64,000 nt of DNA, from NCBI GenBank assembly GCA_026705925.1, contig JAPOZT010000001.1, positions 1 through 64,000 on the forward strand, in the 5' to 3' direction. Position numbers and translations under genes: made by a program. Below the pieces are notes generated by a model, which saw nothing but the letters and a program-made list of their open reading frames with translations, ran no database searches and was not told the DNA's origin. The stretch comes from Gemmatimonadota bacterium. Lineage in GTDB: Bacteria > JAAXHH01. Below, piece after piece: positions 45,559 to 58,587 of the stretch; position 1 is the stretch's first letter, and every line of letters starts with the position of its first letter.

Positions 45559-48081
45559 TCAACCCTCCTCGTCGCCGGCCGTTCCGGGAGTTTCGTCCGT
45601 TTCAGACGGCGTGGATCCGTTCCCCTCGCCGTTCGCCGGATCGTCCTCTTCGTCGCCTGGCGTAATCCTGGAAACATCGATCACCCGGTCCCCCTCGCCC
45701 AGGTTAATGAGCCGGACGCCCTGGGTGTTCCGGCCGATGGGGCGCAGGTCGCGGACCGGCAGGCGTATGATGAGGCCGTTCGTGGTAATGATCATCAGCT
45801 CGTCTTCGTCGGAGACCGCGTGTATCGACACGACGGGGCCGTTGCGTTCGCTCGTGCGTATGTTGCTCACGCCCTTGCTGTGGCGGCGGGTCAGCCGGTA
45901 GTTCTCGATGTCCGTCCGCTTCCCGTAGCCGTTCTCCGTCACGGAAAGCAGCGTGGTGTCCCGATCCGACGCCAGCATGCCCACGACCCGGTCGCCTTCG
46001 CCGAGGCGTATGCCCCGCACCCCCTGTGCGCCCCGGCCCATCGTCCGGACGTCGCTCTCGTGGAAGCGGACGGCCTGGCCGTTCCGGCTGGCGATGACGA
46101 TGTCGTTGTCGCCGTCGGTCAGCAGGGCCTCGATGAGGGCGTCGCCCTCGAGGATGTTCAGCGCCACGATGCCGTTCCGCCGGGGATTCCCATAGGCCGA
46201 CAGCACGGTTTTCTTCACCAGGCCACCCCGCGTCACCATCAGGATATAATGCTCGTCGTCGAAGTTCCTGATCGGCAGGAAGGCCGCGATGCTCTCTCCC
46301 TGATCGAGCTGCAACAGGTTGACGACGGCCTTGCCGCGGGCGGTGCGGCCGGCTTCGGGGATCTCCCACACCTTGAGCCAGTAGCATTTGCCGCGGTTCG
46401 TGAAGAACAGGATGTAGGAGTGGGTCGAGGCGGAGAAGAGGTGCTCCACGAAATCCTCTTCCCGGGTCTTCATGCCGGTGATCCCCTTGCCGCCGCGGTT
46501 CTGGCTGCGGTAGGTGTCCATGGGCAGGCGCTTGACGTAGCCGGCGTGGGATATGGTGATGACCATTTCCTCGTCGGCGATCAGGTCCTCGATGCTGAGA
46601 TCGCCCTCGATGTCGATCAGTTCGGTCCGCCGCTCGTCGCCGTAGCGCTCCTTCAGGTCGATCATCTCGTCCTTGATGATCTGCATCCGCCGTTCCAGGC
46701 GCGAGAGGATGTCCCGGTAATCGGCGATCCGCGCGACCAGTTCTTCGTACTCTTCCTCGAGCTTGTCCCGCTCCAGTCCGGTCAGGCGCTGCAACCGCAT
46801 GTCCAGGATAGCCTCGACCTGGGCGCGGGACAGTCCGAACTCTTCTCCCAGGACCTCCATGGCCTCCTCGCCGGTATGCGATCCGCGGATGACTTCGATC
46901 ACGCGGTCCACGTTGTCCAGCGCGACGCGCAGGCCTTCCACGATATGGGCCCGCTGCTCGGCTTTCTCGAGGTCGAAGGTGGTCCGGCGCACCAGCACCT
47001 CGTGGCGGTGGTCGATGAAGTGCTGGATGCACTCCTTGATGTTCAGGACCCGGGGCCGCCCGTCCACGAGCGCCAGCATGGTGACGCCGATGGTGGTCTC
47101 CAGCGGCGTCATCTTGAAGAGGTGGTTGAGCACGATGTTGCCCGGGATGTCCCGCCGCACGTCGATGGCGATGCGCATGCCCGACCGGTCCGACTCGTCC
47201 CGTATGTCGGTAATGCCGAGCACCTGCTTCTCCCGGACGAGGTCGGCGATCTTCTCGATCAGGCTGGACTTGTTGACCTTGTAGGGGATCTCCGTGACGA
47301 CGATGGTTTCCTTTTCGCTTTGCTCATGCACCTCGATCGTCGTGCGGGCGCGCACCTTGATCTTCCCGCGGCCGGTGTGGAAATACTCGTTGATCGCGTT
47401 GCGGCCGTAGATGATGGCGCCGGTGGCGAAATCGGGTCCCTGGATGTGCGCGGCGAGCTCCCCGATCGTGATTTCCGGGTGGTCGATCACCGCCACGATG
47501 CCGTCCACCACTTCGCCGAGGTTATGGGACGGGAGGTTGGAGGCCATGCCCACGCCGATGCCGAGCGAGCCGTTGCAGAGCAGGTTGGGGAACTTGCCCG
47601 GCAGCACCGTGGGCTCGTCTTTCGACTCGTCGTAGTTGGGCATGAAATCGACCGTGTTCTTGTCGATATCCTCCATCATCTCGATGGCCAGGCGGGACAT
47701 CCGAGATTCGGTGTACCGCATGGCGCCCGGCGGATCGCCGTCGATGGACCCGAAATTCCCCTGGCCGAAGACCATGGGGTAGCGCATGCTGAAGGGCTGG
47801 GCCATCCGCGCGAGGGTATCGTAGACGGCCAGGTCGCCGTGGGGGTGGTAGTCCCCGATCGTCTGGCCTACGATCTTGGCGCACTTCCGCGTGGGCCGGC
47901 CCGGGGTGAGGTTCAGGTCGCGCATCGCCACGAGAATGCGCCGCTGGGACGGCTTGAACCCGTCGCGGACGTCCGGGATCGCCCGGGACAGGTTCACGCT
48001 CATGGAGAAGTCGAGATAGGAACTCTTCATCTCGTCTTCGATGAAGATCGGCTGGATGTTGTCGTGTTGTTCTACCGCCAT
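45559..48081 (-). CDS. gyrA: DNA gyrase subunit A
   Basis: 840 residues. With GyrB it introduces negative supercoils and relieves strain ahead of forks. Catalytic Tyr123 lies in MRYTESRMSRLA. The GyrA box QNRGGKG in the C-terminal pinwheel identifies it as gyrase rather than topoisomerase IV. In the quinolone-resistance region YHPHGDLAVYD, Leu84 stands where E. coli has Ser83, while Asp equivalent to Asp87 is retained. The acidic C-terminal tail (DEEDDPANGEGN) is common. It lies 56 bp downstream of gyrB. Its stop is 10 bp from the -35 of the lysW promoter. Confidence 0.97.
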   Translation of the reverse strand: MAVEQHDNIQPIFIEDEMKSSYLDFSMSVNLSRAIPDVRDGFKPSQRRILVAMRDLNLTPGRPTRKCAKIVGQTIGDYHPHGDLAVYDTLARMAQPFSMRYPMVFGQGNFGSIDGDPPGAMRYTESRMSRLAIEMMEDIDKNTVDFMPNYDESKDEPTVLPGKFPNLLCNGSLGIGVGMASNLPSHNLGEVVDGIVAVIDHPEITIGELAAHIQGPDFATGAIIYGRNAINEYFHTGRGKIKVRARTTIEVHEQSEKETIVVTEIPYKVNKSSLIEKIADLVREKQVLGITDIRDESDRSGMRIAIDVRRDIPGNIVLNHLFKMTPLETTIGVTMLALVDGRPRVLNIKECIQHFIDHRHEVLVRRTTFDLEKAEQRAHIVEGLRVALDNVDRVIEVIRGSHTGEEAMEVLGEEFGLSRAQVEAILDMRLQRLTGLERDKLEEEYEELVARIADYRDILSRLERRMQIIKDEMIDLKERYGDERRTELIDIEGDLSIEDLIADEEMVITISHAGYVKRLPMDTYRSQNRGGKGITGMKTREEDFVEHLFSASTHSYILFFTNRGKCYWLKVWEIPEAGRTARGKAVVNLLQLDQGESIAAFLPIRNFDDEHYILMVTRGGLVKKTVLSAYGNPRRNGIVALNILEGDALIEALLTDGDNDIVIASRNGQAVRFHESDVRTMGRGAQGVRGIRLGEGDRVVGMLASDRDTTLLSVTENGYGKRTDIENYRLTRRHSKGVSNIRTSERNGPVVSIHAVSDEDELMIITTNGLIIRLPVRDLRPIGRNTQGVRLINLGEGDRVIDVSRITPGDEEDDPANGEGNGSTPSETDETPGTAGDEEG

Positions 48082-48137
48082 GCTTTCCCCTTGAACGTGT
48101 TAACCGTGTTGTGATCGCGCCGGGCAGGCGCCGGGTA

Positions 48138-50878
<2,741 letters not shown>

Positions 50879-50902
50879 GTTCGGCTCCTCAGTCATTGGG
50901 CG

Positions 50903-52012
50903 TCAGTCGTAGGGCGTCACCGCGCCTCCGTGGACGCGGAACCGGGTGATCCCCCGGCGGTAGTCCCCGATATCGCTTTCCTTGGCCGTCGTAATGAAGG
51001 TCTGGCCGTAGGCCGGTACCATTTCCATAAGGCGGCCCGTCCTGGTGGCGTCGATCTCTGCGAATATGTCATCCAGCAGCAGCAGCGGCGGGGCCTGCAG
51101 CCGGCGCCACAGAAAACGGGCTTCCGCCAGCTTGAGGGCCGTCGCCGCCGTCTTGTGCTGGCCCTGCGACCCGAAGGCCTGCAGCGAGACCCCGTTCATC
51201 CGGATAGCCAAGTCGTCCCGGTGGGGCCCCACCTCCGTCATGCACCGCGCCCTCTCCCGCGGCGCGGCCCGGTCCAGCGCCTCCTCGAAGGCCTGCTCGA
51301 TATCGGCGAGGGTCTCGTATTCGAAGGACGGCGCATAGGCGATCTCGAGGCACTCGCTGTCGTCGCTCACGGCGGCGTGAATGCGGCTGGCTTCTTCCTT
51401 CAGGTCCTCGACGACTTCCACCCGCTTTCTCATGATCCGGCTGCCCAGCGCGACCAGCGGGGCGTTCCAGACCTCCAGGCCCTCCGTCTTCCCCGGCCGC
51501 TCCTGGCATGCGCGCAGCGCTTCGTTGCGTTGCCGGACCACCCGCCTGTACTCCTGCAGGGCCGAAAGATAGGCCGCGTTGGACTGCGAGATCGCGATAT
51601 CGAGGAACCGCCGGCGCGAGCCCGGCGAGCCCTGGACCAGCCTCCGGTCGTCCGGCGAGATCACGACGGCCGCCAGGATACCGTACAGGTCCGACAGGTT
51701 CCGCTGGGGCGACTCGTTTACAAAGACCTTCTTTCCCGCCGGCCGGGCGTACCTGATCTGTACCTCGACCTCCCTGCCCTCCGCGGACCGGCCCTGTCCC
51801 TGTATCAGGAAATGGTCCGCACCCATGCGCACGAGATCCCGGTCCTGTGCCTCGCGGCAGGACCGGGCTACGCACAGGTAGTAAACGGCTTCCAGGAGGT
51901 TGGTCTTTCCTTGTCCGTTCGATCCGATGAAAACGTTCGTTTGCAAATCACAGGCCAGCGACAGGGATGAGTAGTTCCGGAAATGACTGAGGGACAGCCC
52001 TTGAAGGTGCAC
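50903..52012 (-). CDS. recF: DNA replication and repair protein RecF
   Basis: 369 residues, SMC-like ATPase acting at gapped or stalled forks with RecO and RecR. Walker A is FIGSNGQGKTNLLEAVYYL; the signature region is around LQAFGSQGQHKTAATALKLAEA, and Walker B is PPLLLLDDIFAEID. It starts with GTG one nucleotide after the dnaN stop, so the two are translationally linked. The N-terminal LSLSHFRNYSSLSL matches the family. Length is normal. Confidence 0.95.
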   Translation of the reverse strand: MHLQGLSLSHFRNYSSLSLACDLQTNVFIGSNGQGKTNLLEAVYYLCVARSCREAQDRDLVRMGADHFLIQGQGRSAEGREVEVQIRYARPAGKKVFVNESPQRNLSDLYGILAAVVISPDDRRLVQGSPGSRRRFLDIAISQSNAAYLSALQEYRRVVRQRNEALRACQERPGKTEGLEVWNAPLVALGSRIMRKRVEVVEDLKEEASRIHAAVSDDSECLEIAYAPSFEYETLADIEQAFEEALDRAAPRERARCMTEVGPHRDDLAIRMNGVSLQAFGSQGQHKTAATALKLAEARFLWRRLQAPPLLLLDDIFAEIDATRTGRLMEMVPAYGQTFITTAKESDIGDYRRGITRFRVHGGAVTPYD

Positions 52013-52013
52013 C

Positions 52014-53144
52014 TTAGCTTTCCGCCTCGGTCGTCCTGAAGGGCATGATCAGGCACTGGTAGTCCTCGCCCTCCGCCTCCTCCCCGGACGGGGTGATGAT
52101 CCCCGCACTGACCGGCGTATCCAGTTTGAAAACCACCTCTTCGCTCTCGATCCGCTCCACGACGTCGAGGAGGTAGCGGAAATCGTAGGTCGTGTCCATG
52201 GCTTCGCCTTCGTATTCCGCCGGCACTTCTTCCCTGGCCTCGCCGCCGATATCGTGGCTGAAGGAACTCAGTTCGACGAAACCCGGCCGGAAGGAATACC
52301 GTATCTGGCGGGTGGAGGGGTTGGACAGCACGGACACGCGGCGGACGGCGCTTTCGAGCTCCTCGCGGTTCACCTTGACCACCTTGTCGTTCCCCGAGGG
52401 AATCACCCGCTCGTAGTCCGGATAGGTCGCTTCGATCAGCCTGGCGAACAACCGGGCGTTCTCCAGTTCGAAGAGGACGTGGTTCTCGCCGATGGTGATC
52501 CGGGACGGTGAATCCGACTCCCCGATGAGGCGCGAGAGGTTGTTCAGCGCCTTGGGCGGCACGATGATCCCCTCCGTGGCCGCGTCGGAAACTTCGCAGG
52601 GGAGCGTCGTCTTGGCCAGGCGGTGCCCATCGGTGGCCACCATCCGGACGGCGCCCCGGCCTATGCGGAGGAACGCGCCCCAGAGACTCGGGTGGATCTC
52701 GTCCTTCGATACCGCGTACACCGTCTTCCGGATCAGCCGCTGCATCGAAGACGACGGAATCTCAATGGTCTGATCGGACGCAACGTCCGGAAGCGCCGGG
52801 TACTCATCCTTGCTGATGCCCACCAGGCGGAATACCCCGCGGTCACACCGGATGATCACCTTGACCCCGTCCACCTCGATATCCACTGGCGCGTCGGGCA
52901 GCTCGCGCACCATTTCCGCGAATTTCCTTCCGGGCACCGTGATCGATCCCTCTCCCGAAATCTGGGCGGGGATCTTCGTCATGATGAATATGTCCAGGTC
53001 GGTGGCCCCTATGGTCAGGTGGCCGTCCTCCGTCTCCAGCAGCATGTTGGACAGGATGGGCAGGGTGGTCTTCGGCGGAACGACATTCAGAACGGTCTGT
53101 ATACCGCTCATCAGGGTGGAACTGGACGGAATGGTGATTTTCAC
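52014..53144 (-). CDS. dnaN: DNA polymerase III sliding clamp (beta subunit)
   Basis: 376 residues forming three clamp domains of about 120 residues each. The dimeric ring tethers polymerase III to DNA. Recognisable segments are LPILSNMLLETEDGHLTIGATDLD, MVRELPDAPVDI and the C-terminal CLIMPFRTTEAES. It starts with GTG at 53144, with AAAGGAG 6 nt upstream. The C-terminus is slightly longer than in E. coli. It lies leftward of the AT-rich region that separates it from dnaA, a separation common when oriC is placed between the two genes. Confidence 0.97.
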   Translation of the reverse strand: MKITIPSSSTLMSGIQTVLNVVPPKTTLPILSNMLLETEDGHLTIGATDLDIFIMTKIPAQISGEGSITVPGRKFAEMVRELPDAPVDIEVDGVKVIIRCDRGVFRLVGISKDEYPALPDVASDQTIEIPSSSMQRLIRKTVYAVSKDEIHPSLWGAFLRIGRGAVRMVATDGHRLAKTTLPCEVSDAATEGIIVPPKALNNLSRLIGESDSPSRITIGENHVLFELENARLFARLIEATYPDYERVIPSGNDKVVKVNREELESAVRRVSVLSNPSTRQIRYSFRPGFVELSSFSHDIGGEAREEVPAEYEGEAMDTTYDFRYLLDVVERIESEEVVFKLDTPVSAGIITPSGEEAEGEDYQCLIMPFRTTEAES

Positions 53145-53940
53145 AGGGTACTCCTTTGGGCAGTCTACTGGGCGTTCTTCGCCGGTTACCTCGTCGGATC
53201 CGAACTGTACAGAATGAACCGGGGAGGTTGCTTGTACAGTAACCTATTACTATTATTGAATATAATATAGATTACGCTCAGGACAGCGCAAGGGTTTTGT
53301 GAGGTAAAACTACCCTATATTGTATAACGTCGCAGTATGGCTCCTATAATCGTACAATATATTGTGTATACTTGTTTTTATAGTCTTTATGTATTAGAAA
53401 GGAATAATACTAATATAGAATGTGGATATGTGCATAAATACGGATTCATGAGATTAACCATTAATAAAATCAATAATTTGTAAAAAATAAACATGTGGAG
53501 AAACAGGCAACTAAACAGTTGTTTATCCACATAATTCACACACTAGAAACGGAAAAGGGAAAAAACACCTGGTTATACACAAATCATCGACACTCCCCAA
53601 CCCTTTATCCCCCGGGTTATCCACATCATCTCCAGCCTGAAAAGGGGCCAGATATCTGCCGACGCGCAAACAGGCGTATCCGAGCCGGTTCGAGGCCTGA
53701 TCGAGGCCGCAATCTGGCCGAGACGCAGCCTTTTTGACTGCGGCGGAAGACCTTTCCACACCCCGGTGCACTATTCCTGGTGGATTGGTGTGGAAATGGT
53801 GTTTATATGATACACAACTTCATGACTGCGCTGGAGTTACGGCAGGCGTGATTTGTTGACAAAATGTGGATAAAGTGATAGTTATCCACATGTTTAGGGC
53901 GATGTTCCAGTGTGGCGGGTGTTGCGGGACAACCGGCGGG
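53145..53940. other. oriC: Probable chromosomal replication origin (oriC) between dnaA and dnaN
   Basis: 796 bp with no credible gene. Perfect DnaA boxes TTATCCACA lie at 53523-53531, 53617-53625 and 53882-53890 (plus strand) and 53865-53873 (minus strand), with TTATACACA at 53573-53581. Near-matches are seen around 53421, 53494, 53753 and 53790. The segment 53240-53480 is strongly A+T-rich and would suit as unwinding element. The inverted pair 53865/53882 sits next to the dnaA 3' end. The genes on both sides point away from this region. Confidence 0.85.
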
Positions 53941-55356
<1,416 letters not shown>

Positions 55357-55699
55357 TGCGTATTACCTTGTGGACCGAAGGGATTGGAACGCCTGTGGAC
55401 GGACCGGTGGTTTTCCGGCCCGTAAACATACTCGCACACTCGCATGTAACATGCTAAATTGTTGAAATTACTACATTTAAGGTGGTATTAGTTGCGACAA
55501 CAAATCCACGGCAGGCGGAAACGTTGCGGGTAGTATCTTCATTTTAGTATGTATGGTGAGTGGGGTGCTGTCAAGAGAATATCTCGAAAAGATTTGCACC
55601 CCTGGAATGACTAAAAACAACTTGACTTAATCACATTCCGAGGGTAATATGGAGGGCTATTGTTTTTGCGAAAACAGGAAGAAAAAACGGGAGTAAACG
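55357..55699. promoter_or_regulatory. Divergent control region between dnaA and rpmH
   Basis: 343 bp, A+T-rich, no gene. It holds a 13-bp palindrome GCATGTAACATGC (55442-55454) upstream of dnaA, which could be a regulator site, and the rpmH promoter described separately. I see no perfect DnaA box here. A plausible dnaA promoter on the minus strand (TTGTTG, 17 bp, TTAAAT) lies around 55500-55470 but is weak. Confidence 0.5.
55622..55650 (+). promoter_or_regulatory. Sigma-70-type promoter for rpmH-rnpA-yidDC
   Basis: TTGACT (55622-55627), a 17-bp spacer and TAATAT (55645-55650) lie 50 bp before the rpmH ATG. This is among the best promoter matches in the window. Confidence 0.65.
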
Positions 55700-55834
55700 A
55701 TGAAGCGGACCTTTCAGCCGAGTAATCTCAAGCGGCACCGCAGGCACGGGTTTCGTCGAAGGATGAGCACCAGGGCGGGACGGTTGATTCTGAACCGCCG
55801 ACGGGCCAAGGGAAGGGTACGCGTCGCCGTTTAG
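55700..55834 (+). CDS. rpmH: 50S ribosomal protein bL34
   Basis: 44 residues, very basic. It begins [20 protein letters not shown] and continues [19 protein letters not shown], the exact signature of bL34, a small structural protein of the large subunit. It is the first gene of the conserved rpmH-rnpA-yidD-yidC row, with a good promoter 50 bp upstream and a GGGAG site about 8 nt before the ATG. The tail RVRVAV is slightly different from the usual LSA ending. Confidence 0.97.
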   Translation: MKRTFQPSNLKRHRRHGFRRRMSTRAGRLILNRRRAKGRVRVAV

Positions 55835-55866
55835 GCGCCGCCCGAGCGCAGCAGGACCGATGTACC

Positions 55867-56238
55867 ATGGCCGCCGGTTCCCTACGTTTTCCCCACGACG
55901 AACGCATGAGACACCGGTGGGAGTTCGAACGGGTCAGGAAATGCGGACTGACCGTCCGCGGACGTTCGATGACCCTGTCCCTGGCCGCGTGTCCGGACCG
56001 GTTCGAGCGCCGGGTCGGTTTCATCGTGACCAGGCACTACGGCGGCGCGGTCAAGCGTAACCTGGTCCGCCGAAGAATGCGGGAAATCTACCGGTTGAAC
56101 AGAAGCCGCCTTAAGAGGGGGGTGCACCTGGTGCTGATCGCCCGCAGTTCCGAACGGGAATGGACCTACCGCCAGATGAACGAAGAGTTCCTGTCCCTCT
56201 ACCGTACCGCGGTGACACGCTTATGTGGAAACGGCTGA
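55867..56238 (+). CDS. rnpA: Ribonuclease P protein component
   Basis: 123 residues, the protein cofactor of the RNase P ribozyme that trims tRNA 5' leaders. The RNR motif is seen in [19 protein letters not shown], preceded by [17 protein letters not shown]. It lies 32 bp after rpmH. Its stop lies 16 bp inside the next gene, yidD. N-terminal [20 protein letters not shown] aligns with the family start. The ATG at 55867 has AGGA about 10 nt upstream. Confidence 0.95.
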   Translation: MAAGSLRFPHDERMRHRWEFERVRKCGLTVRGRSMTLSLAACPDRFERRVGFIVTRHYGGAVKRNLVRRRMREIYRLNRSRLKRGVHLVLIARSSEREWTYRQMNEEFLSLYRTAVTRLCGNG

Positions 56239-56576
56239 CCAGGGCAATCACGACCACGCTCGTCTGGGGCGTCCGCGGCTATCGGCTCGTCATCTCCCCG
56301 CTCCTCCCGCCAAGCTGCAGGTTTACCCCCACCTGTTCGAATTACGCCATCGAAGCACTGGAACGAAAGGGCCTGTTCGCCGGAACCCGCATGGCCGTGT
56401 GGCGGCTGCTGCGCTGCCATCCCTTTCACCCGGGCGGCTACGATCCGGTGGAGCAACCGGACGGATCGGGCGGATCGGACGGATCGAACGGCCGCGTCGA
56501 ATCAGGCGTGCCAGTCGGACCGGGCGCGCCAGCCGGAACAACCGGGCCTTTTGCACCAGGCGCATCAAACGAATAG
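56223..56576 (+). CDS. yidD: Membrane protein insertion efficiency factor YidD
   Basis: 117 residues. The family core occupies the first 80: [20 protein letters not shown] with [20 protein letters not shown] and [16 protein letters not shown]. Usual YidD proteins end here at about 70-85 residues. This one adds a low-complexity tail of Gly, Ser, Pro and Asp (for example [11 protein letters not shown], then [13 protein letters not shown]) encoded by degenerate GGATCGG/GGACCGG repeats. It assists YidC at the inner membrane. The start ATG overlaps rnpA by 16 bp. Confidence 0.92.
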   Translation: MWKRLTRAITTTLVWGVRGYRLVISPLLPPSCRFTPTCSNYAIEALERKGLFAGTRMAVWRLLRCHPFHPGGYDPVEQPDGSGGSDGSNGRVESGVPVGPGAPAGTTGPFAPGASNE

Positions 56577-56615
56577 CCGCATGCCACGGCTTGAAACCCC
56601 GGAATCACAACTACC

Positions 56616-58415
56616 ATGGAAAAACGGGTACTCGGCGCATTCGGACTGATCATCCTTACCTGGATCGGTTACTACTACATTATATACCCCATGTACGCGC
56701 CCCAGCGTCCCGCACCGGTCGATCGGATGGTCCCCCAGGAGCAGCCGCGGGATTTCGCGGCCGGGGACGATCCCGCGGGCGTCTACCCTCAAGGGGAGAC
56801 CACCGGACCGGCCTTCGACGCGCCGCCGGACGCTGCCAGATCGGCCTTCGACGCGCCGCCGGACGCCGCCGCACCGGAGCCCGGGCGGACGCCGCCACAC
56901 CGTATCGAAGACCGCCCCCGGCAGGACCTGGCTGCCGACAGTTGGGACCGCTCCGAGCGCGTGTTGTTTCTACCCCCGGCCGAAGGCGCGCCGGCGCCCC
57001 GTGATATCGTCGTCGAAAACCAGTACTTCCGGGGTGTGATCAATACGATGGGTGGCGTGATAACCAGCTGGAAACTCAAGGGTTACAGGGGAATCGGCGG
57101 GGAGGAAGTGGAACTCATTCCCCCCGATCGGGAGTCCGGCCCCGACATCGTGCTCACCACGGAACGGGGGCCCCGCAGCACCCGCGCCCTGCGTTTCGCC
57201 GCGGACCGCGACGCCGTCGTGCTGGGTCCGGGACAGTCCTCGGGATCCGTGACGCTGACGGCCGACGCGCCGGGAGGCCTGACCATTACCAAGGCCTTCG
57301 TGATCAACCGGGACGATTACGCCGTGGACCTCCAGGTGAGGATCGACGGCGGACAGGATCTGGCCCTGGGCAGCAAGTACTATCTCCGGTGGGGCGGCGG
57401 AATCAACGTGACAGAGCGGGACTGGGACCAGGACCTGTACGCCTTCAGGGGATTCGCCTCGCTCAACGACACGGTGATCGATGAAGACCTCGGTACCGAG
57501 TTCGAGGATCCGCGGCCCGAGACCACCGGAGAGACCCACTGGGTCGGCGTGCGAAGCAAGTATTTCTTCACCGCCATGGTGCCAGTGGACCGGAAGGCCA
57601 GGGGATACCGGCTGAACGGCCGGCCCGTGCAGCGCGCCCAATACGACGACCGGCAGATCGCCGCGGAACTGTCGATGGGACTCGCGTCTCCCCTGATGGA
57701 TAACTTCCTCCTCTATCTCGGCCCGGTCCACTACGATACCCTGGAGAGTTACGGGTACGGCCTGGAGGGCGCCGTCGATCTCGGATGGACGATCATACAG
57801 CCGATCAGCAGGATCACGCTCATTTCGCTAGTCTGGCTGCACCAGTTCATCACCAATTACGGCGTCGTGATCATCGTGCTGTCCATCATCGTGAAGATCC
57901 TGCTCTTTCCCCTGACCCACAAGAGCATGAAGGCCACGCAGGGCATGGCCGCGCTCCAGCCGAAAATGGAATCGCTCAAGGAGAAGCACAAGAACGATTC
58001 GACCAAGCTGAACCAGGAGATGATGAAGCTGTACCGGGACGCGGGGGTGAACCCGCTGGGCGGATGCCTGCCACTGCTGCTGCAGATGCCGATCCTCATC
58101 GCGCTCTACACCATCTTCAGCAGCACGATCGAGCTGCGGGACGCGCCTTTCATCGGGTGGATCCAGGACCTGTCCCTCCGAGACCCGTACTACGTGCTGC
58201 CCGTCCTCATGGCAGCCACGATGTTGATCCAGTCCAAGATGACGATGAAGGACCCCCGGCAGGCCATGTTCGTCTACATCATGCCCGCGGTGCTGTTCTT
58301 CATCATGATGAACCTGCCTTCCGGACTGATCCTGTACTGGACCATGATCAACGTTTTGACCATCGTGCAGCAGGCCTTTCAGAACCGGTTCTTCCCCGTT
58401 CAACCCGCCAAATGA
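56616..58415 (+). CDS. yidC: Membrane protein insertase YidC
   Basis: 599 residues, inner-membrane insertase working alone or with Sec. The N-terminal membrane segment (about 8-25, LIILTWIGYYYIIYPMYAP) is followed by a linker with a duplicated AFDAPPDAA unit (about 66-85). The large periplasmic beta domain (about 110-385) is typical of Gram-negative YidC. The C-terminal core has five membrane helices with VIIVLSIIVKILLFPLTHKS, the cytoplasmic coiled loop rich in Lys/Glu, and MNLPSGLILYWTMINVLTI. The 172-bp spacer after the stop (58416-58587) is degenerate GC-rich repeat. The jag/khpB gene that often follows is absent. Confidence 0.96.
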   Translation: MEKRVLGAFGLIILTWIGYYYIIYPMYAPQRPAPVDRMVPQEQPRDFAAGDDPAGVYPQGETTGPAFDAPPDAARSAFDAPPDAAAPEPGRTPPHRIEDRPRQDLAADSWDRSERVLFLPPAEGAPAPRDIVVENQYFRGVINTMGGVITSWKLKGYRGIGGEEVELIPPDRESGPDIVLTTERGPRSTRALRFAADRDAVVLGPGQSSGSVTLTADAPGGLTITKAFVINRDDYAVDLQVRIDGGQDLALGSKYYLRWGGGINVTERDWDQDLYAFRGFASLNDTVIDEDLGTEFEDPRPETTGETHWVGVRSKYFFTAMVPVDRKARGYRLNGRPVQRAQYDDRQIAAELSMGLASPLMDNFLLYLGPVHYDTLESYGYGLEGAVDLGWTIIQPISRITLISLVWLHQFITNYGVVIIVLSIIVKILLFPLTHKSMKATQGMAALQPKMESLKEKHKNDSTKLNQEMMKLYRDAGVNPLGGCLPLLLQMPILIALYTIFSSTIELRDAPFIGWIQDLSLRDPYYVLPVLMAATMLIQSKMTMKDPRQAMFVYIMPAVLFFIMMNLPSGLILYWTMINVLTIVQQAFQNRFFPVQPAK

Positions 58416-58587
58416 CGCACCCGCAGGGCACCGTCCCGCAGGAAACCAGGCGCTCTGGCGCCGACCAGCCGGGCACAGGGCGGCCGGGCACAGAGCGCGG
58501 CCCCGAAGGATACCGGGCGGCCAGGCAACGACCGGCCGGTCACAGGGACGCTGCGCACCGGGCGCGGCAGCAAGCCTCGTTAACCCC

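Noticed and set aside
45820-48114. 764-codon open frame antisense to gyrA
   Set aside because: gyrA on the other strand is certain; the frame is open only because GC-rich codon usage avoids stops in the antisense. The same applies to 48111-50564 (gyrB), 7220-9382 and 5560-6660 (acnA, gapA).
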